Numbered from the stretch's first letter, positions 25,905-37,179 are shown. The stretch is 64,000 nt of DNA from Panagrolaimus kolymaensis (GCA_028622995.1 JAJQJQ010000038.1:1984001-2048000); one strand, 5' to 3'. Translations and numbers: made by a program. The notes: a model not told the origin generated them from the sequence alone.

Positions 25905-27089
25905 CTAAGCTTCTTCATCAGGCTTGGTGGTTGGGGCCGGCATACGAGACTTTTGTAGTTCTTCTTCTCTTAAAATTCTTCGTCGTTCTAATTCTTCTTT
26001 GCCATATTCAAGCTAAAATTATGATATTTGAAAGATAAAACAATGAATTTTTGAATTCACTTACATTGAGACGAGGTCTTGCTGGATCAGGAGTGGATGA
26101 AATTGGAACATCTTTTGGTACCACAGCACCACCACGTCTGAATCCGGTATGCTCTAAAAAAAGACAAGAATAAAATATAATGTGATTAAGTAAAGTAAAG
26201 CTAACCTCTGGTACGAGCACCACCACGAGCACCAGCAACTTTTTGAAAACCAGAGTCATCTATTTCAGGTTCATGATGATGCCTTGGTTGTTGTGGAGGA
26301 CCACCACGGTTTTGACGATCTGAACGAACAAATTCTCTGCCACCTCGATGACCTTCATTTCTACCACGATCACCTCTAAAGCTATCATTTCCACCACGAT
26401 CATTTCTATAGCCATCATTTCCACTTCGATCATTTCTAAAACCATCATTTCCGCTTCGAAGACTATCATTTCCACCACGATCACCTCGCTGACCATCATT
26501 TCTTCTTGCCATAAAAGTACCATGACCACCTGGATGACCATCAAAACTTCCACGATGACTATCATGTCCACCACGATCACCTCGATTTCCAATATGCCCA
26601 CCTTGATGACCACGACCAGTTTGTTGATTACCACGGCCACGTTCTCCACTACCAAATCCTTTGTTATTACGTTTGTCATTTCTACGATCATCTGCAACAT
26701 CGACACGAAGTTGATGCCCATCAAAGTCCTGAAATATAGGATACGAATAAAAATCATAGAAGACAAAACAGAATCCACTTACAGCACCATCTAAAGCTAA
26801 TGCTTTTTCCAAATCTTCACGGCCAGCAAATTCAACATAGGCAAATCCTTTGAATACATCAGTTTCACGATCACGCATCATATGGATACTGCTGATCTAA
26901 AACAACACATTTAGAATGTTTAGAAAGAGAAGAAAAACTTACAGATAATCCATTGAAAAGTGTATCAAAATCACCTTGAATACAATCATTTGGTAAATTG
27001 CCGACGAATGAACGATATGGACCTTCTTCAGGAATAGGTCTTTGTGGACGTTTACCACGATTTCCTTGAAAACCACCAGAGCCACGCAT
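25905..27089 (-). CDS. drr-2: eIF4H-like RRM protein with long RGG repeat tail
   Basis: Five exons (27089-26943, 26896-26783, 26728-26206, 26153-26065, 26012-25905) give 326 aa. One RRM spans about residues 25-105, with RNP2 SFVGNLP and RNP1 KGFAYVEF. A low-complexity arm follows (about residues 115-235) of repeated RGG, RGGND, GNDGYRNDR and similar units. The C-terminus has KDVPISSTPDPARPR and then a charged helix. This layout matches eIF4H/eIF4B-type helicase cofactors; in C. elegans I recall the eIF4H orthologue as drr-2, a translation factor in diet-linked longevity. The 523-nt exon 3 encodes the whole repeat arm. A ttttag acceptor lies about 23 nt before the ATG. Confidence 0.8.
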
Positions 27090-27572
27090 GATATTTATCA
27101 AATAAGTTATAGTCTAAAACAAAAATCTTTATATTTTAGAAAAATTGAACGAAACGCAAAAGGCAATAACACGAAAAAATAAAACTATCTAATGTCCAAA
27201 AAATGCAATAGGAATGTTTTTTTGTGTTTTTTGTCTATGAATTTGCATGAATGTTGGCAGTTTGCTTCTTCTTTCTTTTTTCAGACTAAAAAAATGTGAG
27301 AGAGAGCAAAAAAGTTTTCCGCTTAAGATTCATTTTTTTATGTGAAAAATTGATGAAGCTTGCGATGGTTCACATTCACCAATGGAAATTTTTGGATGAT
27401 ATCAAACAATTTGATAGGCTTCACTAATAATTACTTTCTCTATTATTTATTTTTTATTAACTAAATGTTATGACCTTTAATCTTTATGTCTTTTTGTATG
27501 CTTGCTAATAGCAACTAAAGGGTAAGATTGTCCTTTCAAGTTACTTTTTCTAACCTTTTTAAATATTTTTTT

Positions 27573-27661
27573 GGGGCCAGCGTGAGCGAGGAGCACGATC
27601 GCGAAGCGATCGTGCGACAAGCGAAACGCTGGCCCAAGTTGAGTCGGGGAAGGGAGCGCGC
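27573..27661. repeat. GC-rich nested hairpin, probable mobile-element remnant
   Basis: An island of high GC in AT-rich DNA. An outer inverted repeat GGGCCAGCGT (27574-27583) pairs with ACGCTGGCCC (27626-27635). Inside it, GCACGATCGC (27593-27602) pairs perfectly with GCGATCGTGC (27606-27615) across a GAA loop. It is followed by AAGTTGAGTCGG (27636-27647), a 12-mer also present in both arms of the foldback element at 29676-30409, and both elements open with a T-run then GGGCCA or GGGGCCA. The family is not identified. Confidence 0.7.
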
Positions 27662-28322
27662 GATCTCTTTTTTTTTATCGGCTGGTATATTCATAGATTT
27701 AATCATATCTTCTGGGGCTGAAATTTTGCAGGCTTATTAGTGACCACCTATAGAATATATCTGTAAAGAAATCCAGAAAAAAAACCGTATAAATCGAGAG
27801 TAATTAAATAAACAATGTCCAAAAAAAATATGTCTGTCAGTTTGTCCGTCACAAATCCTAACACGAAAAGAGTACAAATGAAAGCTTTACTTCCTTTGAG
27901 TATTTTTTTTGATAGCTCTTTGTAATTTTTATGATTTTTTGATTGAGATTGGTTTTGATAAATTAAAATATTGATTTATTAATCCTAATGCAAAATACTT
28001 TAAAATTTATTTTCCATTAACACCCAGGAATGCATATAACACAAATATTTACTATTTTTTCTGCTCATAAAGGTCGCATTTCACAAATATTTTTTACTAA
28101 TAATTTTCCAATATTTTAAACGTTATATTTTTTCAAGTTTTTTTATTTCTAATTTTTATTTGGGTAAAACAAGATTTTTAAAAAAGATTACAGACAATTT
28201 AAATAATAATTAGTAAAAAATGCAAAAGCTTATGATCTTTTTCGATAAAGAAGCATGCGATAATCAGTGATATATGTTAAAATACTTCGGCGATGTTCGA
28301 TTCGATTATCGTCGAGTACTTT
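27662..28322. other. AT-rich spacer before the hAT MITE
   Basis: No gene or conserved exon is visible. It contains ordinary A/T runs only. The flanking sequence CTACCCAT at its right end is the target site duplicated by the next element. Confidence 0.4.
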
Positions 28323-29228
28323 CTACCCATCAGTGTTGTCGATTAATCGAAATCCTTCGATTATCGATTTCGATTAATCGAAATTAATCGAAAATTTTCG
28401 GTTATCGATTATCGATCGATTAATCGAAAATCGAAAGTCTCGATTATCGATTTTCGATTAATCGACAAATTAATCGATTCGATTAATAGAATTTTTTTAG
28501 TTATTAAAAACCATATTTTTTTATTACAAAATTTAATAAGGGTTTTCATGATAAAAATTTCGACTTTAAATTCGAATTCAAAGACATAAAAACACATTTA
28601 AAAAAATTTTTTTAGTCTAAAATAATTGATTTGAAAATTTCTTTTATGAGTACATTAAAGTATTGTCGAATCATCAAAAGTCTGGAATTCATAATTTTGC
28701 ATTAAAAAAGAGGCTATAATTGTTTACACATTTTATCAAAATATGTATTACACTATTTTTAAATTAGTTTATGAGAGTATCCAGATTTTCATGACTAATT
28801 TGTTAAAGTTATAAAACCACAAGAATCTTTTCTTAAATTTTGGAAACATGAGAAGGAAACTAATGAAAAAATATTTTTGAGAATTCAGAAATAAGGAAAA
28901 AATAGCTTATAGAATTTAAATAGGTAAAAAATACACAAAAAAACAGAATTGGAAAAAAATTTCAGGCAAAAAATAGCCAAATTAGGGCTTATTTTGAGGC
29001 GAAAAACGTAAATTTTGTATTCGATTAATCGATAATCGGATGCTTCGATTATCGATTTCGATTAATCGAAATTAATCGAAATTTTTCGATTATCGATTAT
29101 CGATCGATTAATCGAAAATCGAAAGTCTCGATTAATCGTCTCGATTAATCGAAAATAATCGAATTTCGATCGGTTATTTTTCGATTAATCGTTCGATTAA
29201 TCGAATAATCGACAACACTGCTACCCAT
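28323..29228. mobile_element. 890-bp hAT-type MITE with 8-bp target site duplication
   Basis: The element runs 28331-29220. Its ends are inverted copies of CAGTGTTGTCGATTA, and it is flanked by perfect direct repeats CTACCCAT (28323-28330 and 29221-29228). The 8-bp length and the nTnnnnAn pattern of the duplication, together with the CAGTG terminus, are hallmarks of hAT transposons. The subterminal 150-200 bp on both sides are built from TCGATTAATCG and TCGATTATCG units. A 92-bp block is repeated directly at 28355-28446 and 29043-29134 with two differences. The middle (about 28500-29010) is AT-rich and encodes no transposase, so the element is non-autonomous. Confidence 0.9.
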
Positions 29229-29675
29229 TTTGATTTCTTGCTTCGTATTTTTATCTCAAAACTTAACTAATTGATAATGGATGTTAAGAAAATAAATTTG
29301 TCCTATCGGAATAATATTTTTCAACTCCTCCAATGGGGCATTTAGTGCCGTCAGGTACTTATTATAACGATGTTTTATGCATAAAGCACTTTTTTCCAAA
29401 GTTTTTTCCTTCAGGTCTTTTTCCCGTTTTTTTACTAAGCAAAACTTAAACGAATAAAGATGCAATTACCTTTCTTTTTTTAATGCAAAATCATAAAAAG
29501 TTAGTGTATGTGTGAGCTAAATATTGTTATCTTCCCAATTGAGTAATCGGTCATTGAGAGAAGCTAGATGTTAGAAATTTACTAATAAATATATATTCAT
29601 CGCGCCATTTTTTTTTATGGTATCGAGATTGTCACATCATTGGTAACAATCTCTTCGAGCTCAATAAAAGAATAG
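29229..29675. other. Spacer between two mobile elements
   Basis: AT-rich with no gene. A short imperfect stem, GAGATTGT paired with ACAATCTC around a 13-nt loop, lies at about 29626-29654, just outside the foldback element. Confidence 0.35.
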
Positions 29676-30409
29676 AAATCATTACTATTACAAGGCTAAA
29701 AGCCAAAAAAGGTTGAAGTTGAGTCTTGAGTCAATAAAAGCAGGGCAATCAATACAAGTCCAAGTCAATAAAAGCAGGGCAATCTCAAAGATTCTAACCG
29801 ACTCAACTTCGTGGCCCAAAAAAATTTTTTACTCTCTAACTTTTTATATATTTCTTTGATAAATATTTACTATACCTATTAATTTAAATAAATCATCAAA
29901 ATTAGTTAATTCAAACAAAGCTAATTGTTTCTTACCAGTTCATCTTTTATGTGTTCTTCCATTATATTTTAAATTAATATTTTTCAAAGATAATAAAACT
30001 CTAGATAAATCAATGCCTTTAAGAAATTTTATTAAAGCTTGCTAGTTACCTATTTTTAAATATTTTTCAAATAATGTACCTTCGTAAACATATTAACACA
30101 TCTAAAACTTAATCTTGCTTATGTTTTCAAGCTTTATTTAAAATCCGAATATCGCTTTATTTCACCGTTAACTTAGCACGAAGTTTATAAATGACAAATC
30201 TCCTCATTGAAATGGAAGCGAATAAAATTTATTCAAACTTACAACATTTTTTTTTTCAATTTTTTTTGGGCCACGAAGTTGAGTCGGTTAGAATCTTTGA
30301 GATTGCCCTGCTTTTATTGACTTGGACTTGTATTGATTGCCCTGCTTTTATTGACTCAAGACTCAACTTCAACCTTTTTTGGCTTTTAGCCTTGTAATAG
30401 TAATGATTT
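29676..30409. mobile_element. Foldback-type element with perfect 149-bp inverted arms
   Basis: The left arm 29676-29824 and right arm 30261-30409 are exact reverse complements over 149 bp, around a 436-bp AT-rich centre. Within each arm a unit around AATAAAAGCAGGGCAATC occurs twice. The inner ends start with T7GGGCCACGAAGTTGAGTCGG when read outward from the centre, related to the hairpin at 27573. No target duplication is evident at the outer edges. Perfect identity suggests a recent event or gene conversion. The class is unresolved (foldback, palindromic MITE pair or inverted duplication). Confidence 0.85.
29846..30089 (-). pseudogene. Possible decayed reading frame inside the foldback element
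   Basis: Read on the minus strand, one frame across the element's centre gives about 80 residues of protein-like sequence broken by one TAG and one TGA (for example QALIKFLKGIDLSRVLLSL and KQLALFELTNFDDLFKLIG). No family is recognised. It could be a relic of the element's own gene or chance; composition alone cannot decide. Confidence 0.25.
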
Positions 30410-30882
30410 TGATAAGTTTAATCATTTTTTGCTTTTGAGTTTAATTTTCAAACAAGGATAAGCAATAAAAAATGTTCGCAACGATCATCTTTGCCGATCC
30501 ATTCCCTCTATATATTTTTTTGTTGCTTGCCTCTTTTTTTTTCTCGATGGCGAATGAATGAACCAACGAAAGAAATAAAATATGTGTGTACGAGCAGCAA
30601 CAACAAAAATAATTCGTTCTCGACAACTTTCTTTTCTTTTTCGATCTATAATAATAGCGAGAAGCAGCAGCTGCGTGTTTGTTCATTTTTAAACGCCCAA
30701 TCGGAAGCTAGCTGGCTGGTCAATCATAAATCGATTGCCACTTTTTTGTTAATCGAAGAAATTTTTCTTTCCTTTGACATTATTTTTTTCTAAATAAAAG
30801 CGGAGGCGTGTTTTTGTTGCTATTGTTTTTCTTTTTTTGGTAGTTACTGTTTTAAATTTATTTTGTAGATAACTAGCTAATC
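30410..30882. other. Upstream region of rsu-1
   Basis: 473 bp with no gene. It ends in a ttttgtag acceptor 14 nt before the rsu-1 start codon. The frames on both strands at 30441-30793 have no conserved features. Confidence 0.4.
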
Positions 30883-31909
30883 ATGGGTAAGCAGCAACCT
30901 GAAGAAGAAAATGAGATAGAAGTTGTCGATAGAAATATCAGCAATTTTAATCAATTGCAACTAAAAAGTAAGTTCAAATAAGCAACTACTGAATAGTTGG
31001 ATTTAACTTTTTTTTGCAGTTCCAAATGAAAATATTACTCGTTTAACTTTGAGCCACAATAAACTCACAGTTTTGCCACCAAATATTTCGGATATGACTG
31101 GCCTCCAGTATTTGAATTTGTGGAATAATCAAATTGAAGAATTACCTGCGTCGATTTCCACTTTGCCTGAATTGAAAATTCTTAATGTTGGGTATGCTAG
31201 AAAGATACTAGGAATTATTATTAACTTAAAATTTCGTTTTAGTATGAATCGATTAAGCAAACTTCCCCGAGGTTTTGGTTCTTTTGCAAAGCTCGAAATC
31301 CTTGATCTTACTTACAATAATCTCAAAGAACAAAGTTTACCAGGAAATTTCTTTTTTATGCGTTAGTTTTTCTTTGTTTTTAAAAGTGTAAATAATGCAA
31401 ATATATTTTTTAAGCAACCCTTCGAGCTTTGTATCTTGGTGATAATGATTTTGAAAGTTTTCCTGAAGATGTTGAAAATCTTAAAAATCTTCAAATTCTT
31501 GTTTTGAGAGAAAATGATCTCATTGATTTGCCTCAACAACTTTCAACTTTGGAAAAACTTCGTGAATTACACATTCAAGTAAATATTTTAATTTTGTATT
31601 ATTTTTGCAGCTATATTTTTTTAGGGAAATCGATTACAAGTTATTCCTCCCATTCTTGGTAGTCTTGATCTCGTTGATTCTGGACGTCAAAGTACTAAAA
31701 CCCTTCGAGTTCAAAATAATCCTTGGATTAAACCTCTTCAAGATGCATACATTCAAGGTTCATCAAATGGATTTTGGAATTATATTCGAAGTGATAATTA
31801 TCGTCATTTGTATAATTCCCATCCTCGTGGAGTTGGATCTCCTCCACCCAAGCGGAATAAGGATAAAAAAATTAGTCGAGTTGGAAATCAACAACAACGT
31901 CCATGCTAA
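30883..31909 (+). CDS. rsu-1: Ras suppressor protein 1 homologue (LRR protein)
   Basis: Five exons (30883-30967, 31020-31191, 31243-31361, 31415-31578, 31625-31909) give 274 aa; human RSU1 is 277 aa. Seven or so leucine-rich repeats of the short type run from residue 30 to 205 (for example LTLSHNKLTVLPPNISDM, LRALYLGDNDFESFPEDV, LQILVLRENDLIDLP). The C-terminal cap has LRVQNNPWIKPLQDAY and IRSDNYRHLYNSH, specific to RSU1. RSU1 binds PINCH in the integrin-linked IPP complex at muscle and cell-matrix attachments. The acceptor at 30867-30868 before the ATG points to a trans-spliced or short 5' UTR. Confidence 0.94.
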
Positions 31910-32255
31910 TAAAAAAAAAATTCTTGTCAAATAACAAAAATCGCAAATTTTTTATTTTAATCTCTCACTGCCTTTTTTTACTTTTTAAAAATTTATTTTT
32001 TCTTTTACCATGCAAAATCACATACCCAGCAATTACTTGCCGCTATTAATTAAATAATAAACAAAAAATATATATGTATATGCATTTATAATAAAAATGA
32101 TTTCTAATAAATAAATAATAATAAAATAAATAAACTTATTTATCACAATCGTCAAAAAAAAAATTTTTCTTTTACCCGTAAATATTTTTTTTTGTTATAA
32201 ATAAGCGAAGAAAAAAAGAAAGAGAATAAAGGCACGCTACATATTATTTATTTTT
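31910..32255. other. Convergent 3' spacer
   Basis: 346 bp between the rsu-1 stop and the coiled-coil gene stop. AATAAA-like signals occur on both strands. Nothing else was seen. Confidence 0.4.
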
Positions 32256-35200
32256 TTATAGGATGCTTCTCAAATCATTATTTCCATCATCATTGGATGG
32301 ATTAGGAAGGGGTTCATCAATATTCATTTGAAATGCAGGTTCGGAATCTGGTGCAGCTAAAGCTATTTTACTTTTAGCAATATCTTGATCAACAAAATCA
32401 AGAAGTTGTTGAGCAAGTTGAGCGCTGGATTTAAAGTTGAATTTTTGCCAAAAATGTTCTAATTTTCCTTGATATTTAGCATTTACATAATCACGTAACA
32501 CGTCTCTTGACTGGGAAGAAAAATTAAGTTAATAGAATTTTTTTGAAAATTGGAAATTTTTACCTTTGTATCATAATCTAGGAAATTAATTAAAAGCAAA
32601 CAATGATCATGAGCATGATCTTCATCGATAATCATTTTAAAGAAGGCTTGTTTAATAATATCATATTGTTGGGATAAAGAAACCATTTTATTTTCTAATT
32701 TTTTCAATGCTACTGATGAATTTTCAGCTACATGAGTGCTAGCCTTTTCAAGCTCTTCGTGTAATTGTTTATTGTAGGCGACAATATTTTCATTTTCACT
32801 TCGAAGAGTTTCATGAAGATCTTGCCATTTTAAAATCATTTCATCTTTTTCTTTCAAGTGCATCTGTAATATATCCAAAAAGGATATGTATTTGTGTTCG
32901 CAACGAAATGAAACTTACAGTATTTTGTGAAATAATTAATTTTAATTGTTCCGCTTTTTCTGCATGCTTTTTTATTTCTTGTGTTGCACTTTGAATCATT
33001 TTCTTTAAACTTCGAATTTCATCTGGATTAAAATCTGCTTTAAGTGAAACAGCTTGATTTTCCATTTCTCCTGCAATTAATAATACTTCTTCATCTTTAG
33101 CCTGCAAATTATCAGTTAATTTTTGAACATGACTTTTAAGTTTCTTTTGATTTTCTTCTAATTTTCTTATTTCATTTCGCAAATCATGTGCCTCATCTTT
33201 AGCTGCTTCATATTTGGCTGTGAGTTCTTCGAGCTCATGAGTATTTATTTTACTGACTTGCTAAAAGTAAAAAAAAGTGTCGTTTTTTTGGTTGTTGGAA
33301 ATTTATATGGGTATTTCTTACTTTTTGATAATGTTCAGCTTCAGCAGTTTTCTCCCCCAATTTTGTTTGTAATTCATGGATCTGTTTTTTGAAATTTTCA
33401 CATTCATTTGAAACTAATTGGAGTTGATCTCGAAGGGCTTGGAGATGTTCGGATTCAGGCGACTCCTTTGAAACTGTCGAATTTGTTATTTCTTGGTTCA
33501 AGAGCTAAAAAAGTTTTAACTAAAACAATTTGAATTTTATTTTTTAGGGAAATGGTCTACCTTTTCTGTTAATTGTTGGTATGCAATTTGCATATTTTCT
33601 ATTTCTCGTTGCAATTCATTCACTTCAGATTCTTTGGTGGAAATTACTTCATTTGCATGCATTAATTCCGCGGTTTCTTTATGCAATCGCTCTTTTAATT
33701 GTTCTTGCTCGGCAAAAAGCGTGGTTTGCATTCGTTGTAATTCTTGTTGGGTTATATTATTTACATTTCGAAGTTCCTCTTCAAGACTTGCAAAACTTTG
33801 TTGTGATTGAATTAATTGGACCTAAATTTTTGTATTTAAAAAATAAAAGTTTAGAATGAAAACTAACTTTGTGATTTTCATACAAAGCGAGGGCTTCATC
33901 TCGCGTTAAAATAGCTTTTTTGAAATCGGCTTCAAGCTGCTTATATTTTTCTTCCAAAGCATTTGTAGAAGGCTCAGATGGATCTTGAGAATTAAATTTG
34001 TCCATTTCAGCTTTTAATTTTTCATTTTCCCGCTCGAATGTATTACACTGGGCTGCAATCTTTTCACATTCAATAGCTGATTGCTTTAAAAGATCTTGTT
34101 GATCAGCATATTTAATTTCAAGAGCTGAAAGTTTTTGAGATGCATTTTCTAATTCTTCTTTGATTTTTTGTGATTGTTGTGCTTCCATTTTAGCTAATTC
34201 TTGCAAGCGACCATATTCATTTTCAAGTTCATTAATGCGGCTTTCAGCTTCATTATTATTCAAAAGTTGGTCCTAAAATTATTTAAAATTTAATATTTTC
34301 ACCAATAAAATTAATTTTTTTTACTTTTAAATTATTTATTTCTGTTTGTGCTGCTTCTTGCAAATGAATGCTTTCATTTTCAAGCTCGGTTATCTTTGTT
34401 TTTAGTTCTGAGAGCTGCGATAATTCTGTCTAAATTTAAAATAAATTTTAAAACCAATTCGTTATTTCCTTTTTAATTACCTTTAATGCGTTAATCTCAT
34501 TGATTGAAGCTTCTTGCAAATTGGCCTTTTCTTTGTCGAGATTATTCGCACGAGATTCAAGTTCGCTAATTTGTTTGTAAACTTCGGCCATTTTTTCTTG
34601 AAGACCATCAAAGTCGGTTTGCTTTTGTTGCAACTCATCCTAAAGTATTTTTATTTATATTTTTTCATACATTTATGGTTTATTTTTACTTTCAAGTTGC
34701 TAATTTCTTGATTCGCTGACGTCAATAAATGGACCTTTTCTTTTTCAAATTCGGAAGCACGTTGTTCAAGTTTAGAAAGTTGTTGCTAAAAAAAATTTTA
34801 AATTATTTTTTTTGGATTTTATTCTTGGGTTTTTTTCTTACTTGTAAAGCAATCACTTCTTCTTTATTGCCCGATGATGCTTGCAAATGAATGTTTTCAT
34901 TTTGAAGCTGATCAACGCGTTCTTTCAACTCTGTCATTTGTTTTTTATCTTTAATTAATGTGTTTCCAAGATCCTCAATTTCTGCCTCTTTCTGTTCCAA
35001 TTCAGTCTAAATTTTTATATTCTTTGAAACCTTTTTTTCTTCGTCAAAAGTCTTACTTTTAATGCAGAAATTTCGGTGTTTTTCATTTCTTTCAAACTCT
35101 CATTTTCAGTTTTAATTTCGTTAAATTGAGCTTCGAGGTTGTTAAAGGATGATAACTTTTCCTAAAAAAATTTCTTCTCGTTTTGAGTTCCTTTTTTATA

Positions 35201-37179
35201 TTATTTTTTACCTTTAACGCTTCAACCTCTTGGTTATCGGTACCATTTTCTTGTAATTTAGTGTTCTCATTTTGAAGTTCAATAATACGCTTTTCAAGCT
35301 CGGCTGCTTGATCTGCGGAATCAAACATTTCCTTCTCAAGCTCTTCCAAAGCTGATTCCTTTTTCGTTAACTCATTCTAAAAAGAAATTTTTGTGAATTT
35401 TATTTTTTTCTTAATAATTTTTTACTTTTAATGCTTCAATGTCTTCCATGTTATTTTGATTTTTTTGCATTAAATCATTTTCTTCTTCAAGCTCTTTAAT
35501 TCGATCTTGGAGGTTTTCTTGATGAGCGAGCTTTTTCTAAATTTTTTTGATAATTATTTTTAAAAATCTTATTTAAATTTCTTTTACTTTAAATTCATCC
35601 ATTAGAGTTTCAGTTGCCTTCTGTAATGAATCATTAGTGTTTTGGATTTCTTCAATTCGAGCTTCCGACTTTGCTTGCTTCGATTTGAGTTCACTGCACT
35701 CTTTTTCCATTTCCTTAAAATATATTTTGTTTCATCAATTTTTTCAAAAAATGTCACTTACATTTATTTCTTTTGCATGTTGATCATCTTTCTGTTCATG
35801 CATTCGCCATATTTCTGCTTCAAGTTCGTTCACACTTTTTTTGAGTTGAATAACTTCCTTCGAATTTAGTTTTAAATCTTTATTTAAATTTTCAACTTTT
35901 TGTTTCTCCTCCACCAATTTTTTCTCATAATCTTTTAGTTCTGAATCTTTTTGAACTTCCATTTTATTCATGCTTCCTTTCAATTTATACATATCATTTC
36001 CAAATTCAAAGATTTTCTCATGCTTATCATTTAATTCTTCGGTGAACAAAGTGACTTGCCTTTTTTCATCATCGAGTCGACCTTCACATTCTCGGAGTTT
36101 TTCCTATAAAAAATATTAAATCTTTAATAAAATAATTCAGAGATTATCTCACTTGATATTGCTGTGAAACTTCATTCAAACGTAATTTTAATTCCAAAAC
36201 TTCTTCATCGCTACCTTTTTCTTGCAATAATTTTTCTTCGAATTTTTGGATAATTGAATCTTTCTTTGCTAATTCTTCAATCAAATCTTCGTTCTTTTCT
36301 GTTTCAGCCTCAGCAAACTCTTCTTGAATTTGTTGAATTTGAATATTTTGTTGTTGAATTATTTCTTCCAAATTTAATATTTGTTCTTCCAATTCTCCTA
36401 TTTGTTTTTGCTGCTGATCAATCTTTTCGCTTTGCTTTTTAATCACCGCTAAATTTTTTTCATCATTGGCTTTAATTTCCATTGTATTCATGGGTGAAAC
36501 TCTTGCTACTGGAGGACCCATGGATGGTGTTGTTGTTGTTCGATCATTTGCAAATGCCATTACTGGATCGGTGCTATTAACAGAAAGAAAATTAAGTTGC
36601 TGTCGAAGTCGATCTATTTCAGTTGACATTCTGGCATTAGCAGTTTTTAGCGAAGTAAATTGCTTTCCAATTCCCTAAAAACACTCGATCGATTATATTC
36701 TTGTAATTAATTAATTAATTTTTACATACTTCAAGAGAAGGTTGTTGATGGAAGGAATCATTTATGGTAACAGCGAGGTCGCTTAATTTCACTAATGAAT
36801 CAGCTGAATGTGAATTAGAATATTCGATTTCATAAATATTTAACCATTCTTTAAGCAAAGAATTCCTTGAATCTTCTTCAATCATTCCAATATTTTGTTT
36901 AATAAATTTTGCTAAAAGTGTTATAAACATTTCATCTTCACCAAACATATTTACAGCGCTATTAATCATTTGTGATGCAGCGGATGCATCCTTTTTTAAT
37001 CGTTGAAGTGGACCATCTTGAGTTGTTCCATCGTGGAAATCAGTGAAATCTGAATGATGATTTGGAGAATGTTCATTGCCACTACCGCCTCCACCTTCAT
37101 CCAATTCATTCATAACATTTACAGCTAAACCTTGCACGTTGGAAGCTACCTTTTTCAAATTATCCATAAAATTAAACAT
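32256..37179 (-). CDS. Long golgin-like coiled-coil protein with duplicated exons
   Basis: Seventeen exons join to 1,363 aa: 37179-36730, 36674-36153, 36103-35762, 35713-35588, 35536-35426, 35376-35212, 35161-35057, 35006-34842, 34785-34690, 34639-34481, 34429-34325, 34272-33868, 33821-33561, 33504-33322, 33260-32919, 32863-32564 and 32510-32256. All 16 introns are phase 0. Residues 1-150 are a non-coil head starting MFNFMDNLKKVASNVQGLAV, which could form an amphipathic helix. Residues 160-1250 are nearly continuous coiled coil rich in Glu, Lys, Gln and Leu. The tail is globular (FLDYDTK, LRDYVNAKYQGKLEHFWQKF). Exons 5-11 are related to one another and mostly end in A/N-L-K. The layout resembles golgins or other vesicle tethers, but no GRIP domain is certain. 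Confidence 0.82.

Noticed and set aside
26260..26794. Frames of 172 and 148 codons in and opposite the RGG exon
   Set aside because: They are shadows of the repetitive RGG-coding exon (Met/Ile/Val or Thr/Ile/Ser repeats); the RRM-linked frame is the real one.
28331..29220. TCGATTAATCG array as a satellite or centromeric repeat
   Set aside because: The units are confined to the two ends of an element with inverted termini and an 8-bp target duplication, so a hAT-type MITE explains it better.
30441..30793. Opposing frames of 81 and 100 codons upstream of rsu-1
   Set aside because: They overlap antisense to each other and neither shows conserved motifs.
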